NCBI GenBank assembly: GCA_902493755.1
Contig: CABURF010000053.1
Coordinates: 1-7,267, forward strand
Direction of reading: 5' to 3'
Length of the DNA: 7,267 nucleotides
Source: an uncultured Coriobacteriia bacterium
Lineage (GTDB): Bacteria > Actinomycetota > Coriobacteriia > Coriobacteriales > QAMH01
Shown here: positions 1 to 5,379 of the stretch, piece by piece
Layout: every line of letters starts with the position of its first letter
Position numbering within the stretch: position 1 is the stretch's first letter
Notes under the pieces: generated by a model
The model's database searches: none
The model's input: the letters and a program-made list of their open reading frames with translations, nothing else
Told to the model about the DNA's origin: nothing
Program-made: the position numbers and the translations under genes

Positions 1-349
1 TGCCCGCCAGCGCGTTGACAACACACACGACAGCAAGCGGCATGAAGACGCCATTGCGCATAACGAGCACGATGAGCGGCTGAAGAACGCTAATGAAAAA
101 CACGATTCCAAACATGGCGTTCGAGAAAATGTTGAACCTGGGGCTCTTTGCAAGAAAGTGCAAGACGACATAACCCACAAACATGAACACAAAGAGAACG
201 GACTGCGACAGATCGCTCACCCCACACGGAATGCCCGGCGGAAAGTCGCAGAAGAGCCAGAAGAAGGACATGAGGATCCAAGCCATGCACAGCGAGAAAC
301 CGACAAGCGCAATAAGCTCAATTGGCGATAAAGACTGATCGGATTTCAT
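1..349 (-). CDS. N-terminal part of a multi-pass membrane protein, probably a membrane-sensor LuxR-type regulator (runs off the left edge)
   Basis: This reading frame starts at 349 and is open to the window edge, giving 116 codons. It shows about four hydrophobic segments (roughly residues 12-34, 46-65, 76-98 and 100-115), separated by short loops such as FCDFPPGIPCGVSD and LAKSPRFNIFSN, so it is an integral membrane protein. Three in-frame ATGs occur at 364, 355 and 349. I chose 349 because a GGAG sits 7 bases before it (357-360), giving MKSDQSLSPIEL. Eggerthellaceae carry many regulators with an N-terminal membrane domain of 10-12 segments and a C-terminal LuxR-type helix-turn-helix, often beside reductase genes. 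That, and the position after the terminator of the enzyme/transporter cluster, is why I prefer this reading. The DNA-binding part is outside the window, so a plain transporter or other membrane protein remains possible. Confidence 0.6.
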   Translation of the reverse strand, partial: MKSDQSLSPIELIALVGFSLCMAWILMSFFWLFCDFPPGIPCGVSDLSQSVLFVFMFVGYVVLHFLAKSPRFNIFSNAMFGIVFFISVLQPLIVLVMRNGVFMPLAVVCVVNALAG

Positions 350-356
350 TCCCATG

Positions 357-360
357 CTCC
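357..360 (-). promoter_or_regulatory. Ribosome binding site that decides the start of the membrane regulator gene
   Basis: On the minus strand the leader reads GGAG-CATGGGA-ATG. The GGAG is 7 bases before the ATG at 349, but only 1 base before the ATG at 355 and downstream of the ATG at 364. The spacing therefore favours initiation at 349. Confidence 0.6.
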
Positions 361-370
361 GCATTAATAG

Positions 371-379
371 CCCCCCCCC
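371..379 (-). repeat. Homopolymer of nine G (minus strand) in the leader of the membrane regulator gene
   Basis: Nine consecutive C on the plus strand give nine G in the transcribed direction, 22 bases before the chosen start at 349 and 7 bases before an upstream in-frame ATG at 364. Such tracts can change length by slipped-strand mispairing. Here a length change would alter spacing between promoter, leader and start rather than the reading frame. Whether it varies cannot be seen from one sequence. Confidence 0.7.
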
Positions 380-504
380 AAATCACTACGCAAAAGCAGC
401 GACATCCCTCATATCGCACGTAGCAGATAATCAGCATGTCGCGAAGAGATTGTAGCGCAACCCAGGCCGCGTTTCATATGAAGGCGTCCAAGCCGGGAAC
501 ATCC
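380..504 (-). promoter_or_regulatory. Probable promoter region of the membrane regulator gene
   Basis: This stretch lies between the terminator hairpin at 514-544 and the regulator start, so it is the natural place for the regulator's own promoter. A TACAAT sequence (minus strand, about 449-454) is a plausible -10 element, but I see no convincing -35 partner at 16-18 bases. A 10-base perfect palindrome, TTCATATGAA, lies at 473-482 just upstream and could be an operator half or chance. No coding sequence is evident here. Confidence 0.35.
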
Positions 505-513
505 AAAAACGAA

Positions 514-544
514 GCCTCCGGTCCTGGAGGGATGGACCGGAGGC
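514..544. terminator. Strong bidirectional Rho-independent terminator closing the amidohydrolase/transporter unit
   Basis: An 11-bp perfect stem (GCCTCCGGTCC at 514-524 pairing with GGACCGGAGGC at 534-544) encloses a 9-base loop. On the minus strand it is followed by TTCGTTTTT, and on the plus strand by TTTTT. It lies 54 bases after the stop codon of the MFS gene ending at 599, so it terminates that unit and insulates the regulator gene downstream. No plus-strand gene is seen that would need it in the other direction. Confidence 0.9.
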
Positions 545-598
545 TTTTTGGGGGAATGAAATGGACGAGAAGATCTCATCCATTGGGAAGGGTTACGC

Positions 599-2056
599 TC
601 ACTCTTTTCTTTCTGCCTTTTCGTCATTTGCCTTACCGTCGGCAGCGGGAGCATCGTCTACGGCGACGGGCGCCTTGTCTGCGACAACCTGTGCAGCAGC
701 CTCGCCGGCAGCAGGCGTATTGCCCATCGCGGTGCCAGACTTTGCCACCTTAGGTTTGCTCGGCTTGATAAACAGCGAAATAATGATGCCGATAACGCCA
801 ACGGGAACAAGCCCTATCATCGCAATCTCATGGATTGACATGCCAGCTGCCTCACCAAGAGCATGCACGTAGGTGGTGGGGATCTGACCGAGATACTGGC
901 AGAAGGTCAGACAAGAAAGGCCTAGAGCGACTGCCGTCGCCCCGCCCTTGAAAACAAAGGTCGGAACCAGCGGTCTGCAAACACCGTTCAGAAGCATGTT
1001 GCCAATGCAGAAGAAGATGATGTAGGCAGCAAAAATAGGAGCATCGGCAACAAACGACGTCGCGGAGGCAAGCGTCAGACCGGCGATACCGACAACTGCC
1101 GTCGTAAACTTCAAGTTAGCGGGAAGCTTATCAAGAATCCATCCGCCTATCGGGGAAAGCACGCCGCAGGCGCAGATAAGACCGCCGAGAAGGCCGGCCA
1201 TACCGGGATCCCAACCCATACCACCAGCATCGATGGGCATAGCAAGCCAGGTCTTGAGATAGTTGCTGAAGAAGTAGTTCATGTAATTGAAAATCATGAA
1301 CATGATGATGAGGCACCACAACTGGCGGCTCTTGAAGAACGGGAGCACATCCTTGATCTTCTTACGCTCGGGGGAAACCTGAGAGCGCTCATCCTCGCGC
1401 GGCTCGCGAAAGACAATGATGAAGAGAATGCAAATGACCACGACAACCGCGGTGATGACCCACAGGAAGGTCACGACACTGCCGCCGCACGCATCAAGCA
1501 GCGCAGAACCAAAGCAGTTAATCGTGAAGATGCCGAGGCCAGCCCACATCGACCAAATTGCCATGGCGCGACCGCGAGTCACGTTGGGGAACCAAACAGA
1601 CACGCAAGTCGGACCAGCAACAATGCAGGTTGCAAGGCTCATGCCAAAGACAAGACGCATGGCAAGAAACACAGGCCAGTTGGTCGTCACAGTCAAGGCA
1701 CAGATGGCACAGGTCAGTGCGCCAACACCCGTACCAAGGGCAGTAGTCCATTTGGGACCAATCTTCTTAACGACCCATGCGGCGGGAAACGCCATAATCA
1801 TGGCGCCAATGGGGGCAAAACCCATGACATTTGCCATTTGGCCGAACAGGGCCGGATTCTGCTGGAACGCCAGATTGTTGGCACCAAGAAATTCCTTGAA
1901 AGCCGGAAATGTGATGCCTGGGAGCCATTGCCACGCATAGACCATGGCAATGGCGCACAGAAGCGAAACAATAAGGCAAGGCCACGCATACGAGGGTGTT
2001 TTCTCGACAACGCGCTCGTTGCCAGACGCCGCAGTCGCGGCACTTGGGTTACTCAT
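599..2056 (-). CDS. MFS transporter, OFA (oxalate:formate antiporter)-like, 485 residues
   Basis: This is a cytoplasmic-membrane carrier with the 12-helix pattern of the major facilitator superfamily: hydrophobic stretches span roughly residues 23-216 and 246-431, with a charged central loop at about 217-245 (EPREDERSQVSPERKK). A VVKKIGPKW loop near 95-103 resembles MFS motif A, and an AGGMGWD signature lies at 277-283. The start at 2056 is supported by GAGGAGGG about 6 bases upstream. The gene begins 19 bases after the amidohydrolase stop, so the two are surely cotranscribed and the cargo is probably that enzyme's substrate or product. The last 50 or so residues form a hydrophilic tail rich in Ala, Lys and Asp, longer than usual for the family. 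The gene is a paralogue of the carrier at 3587-4912. Substrate is unknown; a carboxylate or aromatic acid is a guess from the family and neighbours. Confidence 0.9.
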   Translation of the reverse strand: MSNPSAATAASGNERVVEKTPSYAWPCLIVSLLCAIAMVYAWQWLPGITFPAFKEFLGANNLAFQQNPALFGQMANVMGFAPIGAMIMAFPAAWVVKKIGPKWTTALGTGVGALTCAICALTVTTNWPVFLAMRLVFGMSLATCIVAGPTCVSVWFPNVTRGRAMAIWSMWAGLGIFTINCFGSALLDACGGSVVTFLWVITAVVVVICILFIIVFREPREDERSQVSPERKKIKDVLPFFKSRQLWCLIIMFMIFNYMNYFFSNYLKTWLAMPIDAGGMGWDPGMAGLLGGLICACGVLSPIGGWILDKLPANLKFTTAVVGIAGLTLASATSFVADAPIFAAYIIFFCIGNMLLNGVCRPLVPTFVFKGGATAVALGLSCLTFCQYLGQIPTTYVHALGEAAGMSIHEIAMIGLVPVGVIGIIISLFIKPSKPKVAKSGTAMGNTPAAGEAAAQVVADKAPVAVDDAPAADGKANDEKAERKE

Positions 2057-2075
2057 GATATTCCCTCCTCAGGAA

Positions 2076-3137
2076 TTAGAGGCCGAAGATGCGCTGCGCG
2101 TTTCCGCCGAGGATCAGGCTGCGCTCCTCCTCGGTGATGTCGAGTGCGTTGATCGACTCGACGGAGCGGGCGAGCCACTCGTAGAACACGGGGAAGGACG
2201 AGCCCATGAGGATGTGGTCGGCGCCGCAGACCTTGACGGCGCACTCCAGCTGGTCCTTGCCCCAGCTCATCGGATGGCACGCGTCGAAGAAGATGTTGTT
2301 CTTGAGGTAGCGGTCGTAGTCCTCGCGGCCGACGTTGGTGGCCAGGCGGTTCATGGCCTCCTTCTTCTTCACCGAGACGTGCGGGGCGAGCAGGTTCTGC
2401 AGGCCGAACCAGTTCCCGCCGAGCATGGTGTGGACGAACACGAGGTTCGGGAACTCGTCGAACATGCCGGAGTAGACCTCGCGGCCGACGGCGGCCGCCT
2501 GGACGGAGATGCGGCCGAGCTCGCGGCGCAGCGGCGTATAGCACTGGAACGGGCCGAAGGTGTTCTGGCCGGGGGTGTGGTGGATGACGGCGGGGATCTT
2601 GTGCTCGTCGAGGTACCTCATGTACGGCTTGAACAGCTCGTCGTCGAGGAACTTGTTGCCGTAGCAGCAGGCGAACTGCACGCCCACGAAGCCCAGCTCC
2701 TCCATGCAGCGCTTGACCTCGTCGAGGTCCTCGGGACGGCCCCAGGGCGGCACGACCGCGTTGGCGACCAGGCGCCCCCCGGAGCGCTCGCACATCTCCG
2801 CGGCCTGGGTGTTCACTTCCCTGCAGATCTCGAGGGGCAGCCACTCCTGCCAGACGGGCATGCGCAGCATCGCGACGTCGACGCCGGCCTCGTCCATGGC
2901 CTTCAGCTTCGTCTCGAGGGTGTAGTCGCCCTCGACGTAGTTCAGGATTTCGTCACCGTTGTCCGTCGCGAGGACGACCTGGCGCTTCGTGCCGTCGGGC
3001 GTCTTGTCCAGGTACGCCTTCACGCCCAGCGTGATGGGCGCCGAGTACAGGAAGCCGTTCAGGATCCTCTCGTTCGTGAACAGGTCGGTCGGCAGGAAGT
3101 GCATGTTGTCGTCGATTACCTTAAATTCCTCAGCCAT
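2076..3137 (-). CDS. Amidohydrolase-2 family (TIM-barrel) protein with altered metal-ligand positions
   Basis: The 353-residue product has the layout of the amidohydrolase-2 family, which includes ACMSD, gamma-resorcylate decarboxylase and related non-oxidative decarboxylases and hydrolases. The N-terminal strand is VIDDNMHFLP (residues 7-16), barrel strands follow at MLRMP (90-94), VGVQF (151-155), PAVIHH (182-187) and LVFVHTMLGG (232-241), and the C-terminus ends LILGGNAQRIFGL. The usual N-terminal IDxHxH is here IDDNMH, with Asn11 at the first His. The usual late GS/TDYP is MGSSFP (311-316), with Ser314 at the metal-binding Asp. His13, His186/187 and His236 remain. The start is well supported by AAGGAGG 5 bases upstream, and length is normal. 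It is expected to be cytoplasmic, as no signal peptide is seen. It lies between a small ORF and an MFS gene in one operon. Decarboxylase, hydrolase or a non-catalytic role are all open. Confidence 0.88.
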   Translation of the reverse strand: MAEEFKVIDDNMHFLPTDLFTNERILNGFLYSAPITLGVKAYLDKTPDGTKRQVVLATDNGDEILNYVEGDYTLETKLKAMDEAGVDVAMLRMPVWQEWLPLEICREVNTQAAEMCERSGGRLVANAVVPPWGRPEDLDEVKRCMEELGFVGVQFACCYGNKFLDDELFKPYMRYLDEHKIPAVIHHTPGQNTFGPFQCYTPLRRELGRISVQAAAVGREVYSGMFDEFPNLVFVHTMLGGNWFGLQNLLAPHVSVKKKEAMNRLATNVGREDYDRYLKNNIFFDACHPMSWGKDQLECAVKVCGADHILMGSSFPVFYEWLARSVESINALDITEEERSLILGGNAQRIFGL

Positions 3138-3187
3138 GTTCTCCTCCTTGTTGGAATTGGCCTTCTTCTATCGATTTCGCCGGACGA

Positions 3188-3367
3188 CTAACGTTCGTAA
3201 ATATCGTTGACCTCATGGCGCTTCATCTTCTCCATGTTCTGAGAACAGCGCACACGCCAGTCAATCCTCCCTTGTTCTCTTTCAAGCGCGGTTGTCTCGT
3301 GGCTGAACTCTCTCGGTGCACGGACATCTACGTTGTCGAGACGCTCGACGATATCTTCCATACCCAT
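3188..3367 (-). CDS. Small hypothetical protein (59 residues) at the head of the amidohydrolase operon
   Basis: An open frame from ATG at 3367 to TAG at 3188 encodes a hydrophilic, charged protein beginning MGMEDIVERLDNVDV and ending MKRHEVNDIYER. It has one Cys (residue 41), one Trp, no membrane segment, and no domain I recognise. It ends 50 bases before the amidohydrolase start on the same strand. Codons such as CTC, GTC, GAC and CGC look like those of the neighbouring enzyme genes. The ribosome site is modest (AGGTAGG ending about 8 bases before the ATG), and a second ATG at 3361 is possible. The opposite-strand frame over the same bases (3215-3460) has no Shine-Dalgarno sequence. It may be a small partner of the amidohydrolase, a leader peptide, or a non-coding chance frame. 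Confidence 0.5.
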   Translation of the reverse strand: MGMEDIVERLDNVDVRAPREFSHETTALEREQGRIDWRVRCSQNMEKMKRHEVNDIYER

Positions 3368-3586
3368 TTCAGTTCCTACCTCTCTTGTGAAAACGCCCGA
3401 TTGAACGGGATGCAGCTAAAATACGCCCCGGTGGGAAGAAGCCTCACCGACATGAGATGAGGGACCCACATTCACCTTTTGAACATGAGCCCCCCACTAA
3501 TCTAATCACTTTGGTATGAGACGATTGACCTGCTAATTCTCTGTATTGAGCGCACCTTTTCTAAATTGAGCTCTCGTTTATCCGAC
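3368..3586 (-). promoter_or_regulatory. Non-coding gap holding the likely promoter of the small ORF/amidohydrolase/MFS unit
   Basis: This 219-base gap separates the stop of one MFS gene from the small ORF. It is AT-richer than the enzyme genes and I see no coding frame in it. It contains a G-rich motif (minus strand AGTGATT, then seven spacer bases, then a G run ending in GCT; 3488-3510) that is also present before the membrane regulator gene. It also holds an imperfect direct repeat beginning CACCTTTT (3473-3490 and 3553-3571) and a small CCCG/CGGG stem near 3397-3410. No consensus -35/-10 pair stands out and no strong terminator follows the upstream MFS gene, so read-through into the next unit is possible. 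Confidence 0.45.
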
Positions 3587-4912
3587 TTAATGAGCCTGCG
3601 GTGCATGCTCGGCAGCCTCAACAAGTTCCTTGTCCGGCTTCACGAGAAGTGCGCAGATGACCATCAAGACCGCAATCGGCACGCCGACAGCAAAGCTCGA
3701 CGTGGCAAAGCCCCAGACATCGATAGCCGCGCCATAGAAGTTAGTAAACAGCTGGCCGCCAAATTCGAGAATCGTAATGAGCGCAAGACCGAGCGTGACG
3801 GCAGTCACGCCGCCGCGACCAACCAACATGGGCATCATCGGACGCAGGCAGGCTACCATGATGCCGTTCGCGATGACCATGCAAATTACGTAGACGATGA
3901 ACATGGGGATGCCCAGATTCTTGAAGCCAAAGCAGCAGGCAAGCACATAGCCAATAGCACCGATGACAATCATGAGGTACTTGTGCTTGAAGTTGATACG
4001 ATCGAGGATTGCACCAAAAATCGGAGCAATGATGCCGGACGCCGTGACAATCGAAAGAACCGCATTGGCAAAGATGGTGTCCCATCCCATACCACCAGCC
4101 TCGACGGGATTAGTGAAGAACGCCGAATTGAACGTCGTGAATCCGTGCGAGATGAATGTGTAGAAGAAAAAGCATAGGCACAGGCAGACAACCTGGCGCT
4201 TCGTCACGAATTTTACCCCGGAACGAAGCGATGTGGACTCCGATGAAATCTGCGCACCCTCAGGCTTGCGATACACGCAAATGGTGAGCACGAGCGAGAT
4301 CACCGCAATTGCAGTGACGACCCACCACGTATTGTGGAAATCACCCGCAAGGCAAACCGGAACGATGATGTTGTACTCGATGAGAATGGAAACGGGTACC
4401 CACGTCGCCCAAAGTGCCATAGCCAGTGCACGCTTGTCATCATTGAACCACATTGAAATACCCGTCGTCGCCGAAACCGCAACGAAGCCAATTCCCAGAC
4501 CAATCACGAGACGCGACACGGAAAGCATGGTGAAATCGTCACCGGACATCGCCGATATCACGCCGCCGATAACAAGGCAGACAGCGGATAGAATCAAGAT
4601 CCATTTCACGCCCATCTTGTTTTGCAGAAAAATCGCGATAAGGGCCGTAATGATAGCGCCAATCGCAACCCAGGTCATCAACATGCCGAAGTTCGCATTG
4701 ATAGACGACTCGGCCGCTGCGATGATGCTGGGATCCCCAGTCATGGCAGCCTGTGCCGCTGCGGGTCCCATAAGATAATTGCCGATAATGCTCTCGGCCA
4801 TCGGCGGACACGAGAACCAAAGCATTGCCGCCGAAAGGCTCACAAGATACACAACAACGAGAATAATCCAGGCAAATCCCGGAGTCTTGGTATTGTCTTT
4901 TGTCCCACTCAT
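3587..4912 (-). CDS. MFS transporter, OFA-like, 441 residues
   Basis: This is an integral membrane carrier with about 12 predicted helices: two hydrophobic halves at roughly residues 13-214 and 240-425, with a short charged linker (YRKPEGAQISSESTSLRSGVK) between them. It shares the signature AGGMGWD (272-278) with the carrier at 599-2056, and matching regions such as ACLRPMMPML...GGVTAVTLGL (354-375) against VCRPLVPTF...GGATAVALGL, so the two are paralogues. The large loop at about residues 36-75 is bigger than usual. A GGAGG lies 12 bases before the ATG at 4912, which is a long spacing; the intervening bases are only A and G. The gene follows the molybdoenzyme and ferredoxin after a 106-base spacer with two hairpins, so its expression may be partly uncoupled from theirs. 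It probably imports the reductase substrate or exchanges substrate for product; the substrate is unknown. Confidence 0.88.
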   Translation of the reverse strand: MSGTKDNTKTPGFAWIILVVVYLVSLSAAMLWFSCPPMAESIIGNYLMGPAAAQAAMTGDPSIIAAAESSINANFGMLMTWVAIGAIITALIAIFLQNKMGVKWILILSAVCLVIGGVISAMSGDDFTMLSVSRLVIGLGIGFVAVSATTGISMWFNDDKRALAMALWATWVPVSILIEYNIIVPVCLAGDFHNTWWVVTAIAVISLVLTICVYRKPEGAQISSESTSLRSGVKFVTKRQVVCLCLCFFFYTFISHGFTTFNSAFFTNPVEAGGMGWDTIFANAVLSIVTASGIIAPIFGAILDRINFKHKYLMIVIGAIGYVLACCFGFKNLGIPMFIVYVICMVIANGIMVACLRPMMPMLVGRGGVTAVTLGLALITILEFGGQLFTNFYGAAIDVWGFATSSFAVGVPIAVLMVICALLVKPDKELVEAAEHAPQAH

Positions 4913-4938
4913 TTTCTTTTCTTTCCTCCCACAAGAGA

Positions 4939-4964
4939 AGAGGGCCCGGCTTTCCAGGCCCTCT
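4939..4964 (-). terminator. Hairpin between the ferredoxin and MFS genes, probable partial terminator or processing stem
   Basis: AGAGGGCC and GGCCCTCT form an 8-bp stem around a 10-base loop. On the minus strand it is followed by TCTCTTGT, a poor U-tract, then directly by the MFS ribosome site. The position fits an attenuator or mRNA-stability stem that lowers carrier expression relative to the upstream enzyme genes. It is weaker as a terminator than the hairpin at 514-544. Confidence 0.55.
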
Positions 4965-4975
4965 CAGTTACTCCA

Positions 4976-4995
4976 TAGAGCTGCAAGCAGCTCTA
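4976..4995. repeat. Perfect inverted repeat (9-bp arms, 2-base centre), candidate operator
   Basis: TAGAGCTGC and GCAGCTCTA are separated only by AA. A 2-base loop is too tight for a good RNA hairpin without opening inner pairs, and no U-tract follows in either direction. A binding site for a dimeric regulator is therefore at least as likely as a terminator. It lies 23 bases past the ferredoxin stop and 63 bases before the MFS start, where an internal promoter for the MFS gene could be controlled. Confidence 0.6.
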
Positions 4996-5018
4996 GCTTG
5001 AACTACAATCCAGCAAAT

Positions 5019-5363
5019 CTAGTCCTCGCGTATGGCGACGATCATCTGCTTGGAGTTATCGATCCTCTTCGCCAGCTCCTCGACCGGCCCCCATTCGAGG
5101 CACTGCGCCTGGCAATGCTGCACGCAGCTCGGCTTCTTGCCCTTCGCGGTGCGGCTCTCGCATAGGTCGCACCACTCGGTGAACTGGGGGATGAAGTCGT
5201 AGTCGTAGTGCTTCTTTGCAGCGTCGATCGCCAGGGGCCCGAGCTGGGTGATGGTGGTGCCGAACTCCTTCTCGGAGTACCCCTTCTCCTGCTGGCAGGC
5301 GAGCACGCACGCCTCGCAGCCTGTGCAGTAGTTGTAGTCGACGAAAATTCCTTCGTATGCCAT
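5019..5363 (-). CDS. Short two-cluster 4Fe-4S protein, electron-transfer subunit of the molybdoenzyme
   Basis: The 114-residue protein starts MAYEGIFVDYNYCTGCEACV. It has a first cluster motif CxxCxxCxxxC at Cys13, 16, 19 and 23, and a second set Cys65, 68, 80 and 84 (CxxC-x11-CxxxC), so two [4Fe-4S] clusters can be bound; Cys88 is a spare. Relatives such as DmsB and PhsB normally carry four clusters in about 200 residues, so this is a reduced form. It should pass electrons to the catalytic subunit encoded just upstream, whose stop codon is 16 bases before this start; the ribosome site (GGAGAGG) directly follows that stop, suggesting translational coupling. No signal peptide or membrane anchor is present, so the partner that donates electrons to it is not encoded in the visible region. 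Confidence 0.9.
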   Translation of the reverse strand: MAYEGIFVDYNYCTGCEACVLACQQEKGYSEKEFGTTITQLGPLAIDAAKKHYDYDFIPQFTEWCDLCESRTAKGKKPSCVQHCQAQCLEWGPVEELAKRIDNSKQMIVAIRED

Positions 5364-5379
5364 GGTCTCTTACCTCTCC

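Noticed and set aside
473..482. Ten-base palindrome TTCATATGAA as a regulator operator
   Set aside because: It is short, seen once, and not repeated before the other genes; kept only as a note in the promoter-region entry.
436..872. Plus-strand frames across the terminator and the 3' end of the MFS gene
   Set aside because: One runs straight through a strong terminator hairpin, both overlap a clear membrane-protein gene on the other strand, and neither resembles a known protein.
1944..3191. Long plus-strand open frame (415 codons) opposite the amidohydrolase gene
   Set aside because: It is the antisense shadow of a GC-rich gene: low-complexity runs of V, E, A, L, H and D, no recognisable domain, and no ribosome site, while the opposite strand encodes a clear family protein.
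3397..3410. CCCG/CGGG mini-hairpin as a terminator or riboswitch
   Set aside because: The stem is only 4 bp and no known riboswitch core can be recognised around it.
3215..3460. Plus-strand 81-codon frame in the gap before the amidohydrolase
   Set aside because: No Shine-Dalgarno sequence before its ATG, Cys/His-rich product with no recognisable pattern, and it overlaps the better-supported minus-strand small ORF.
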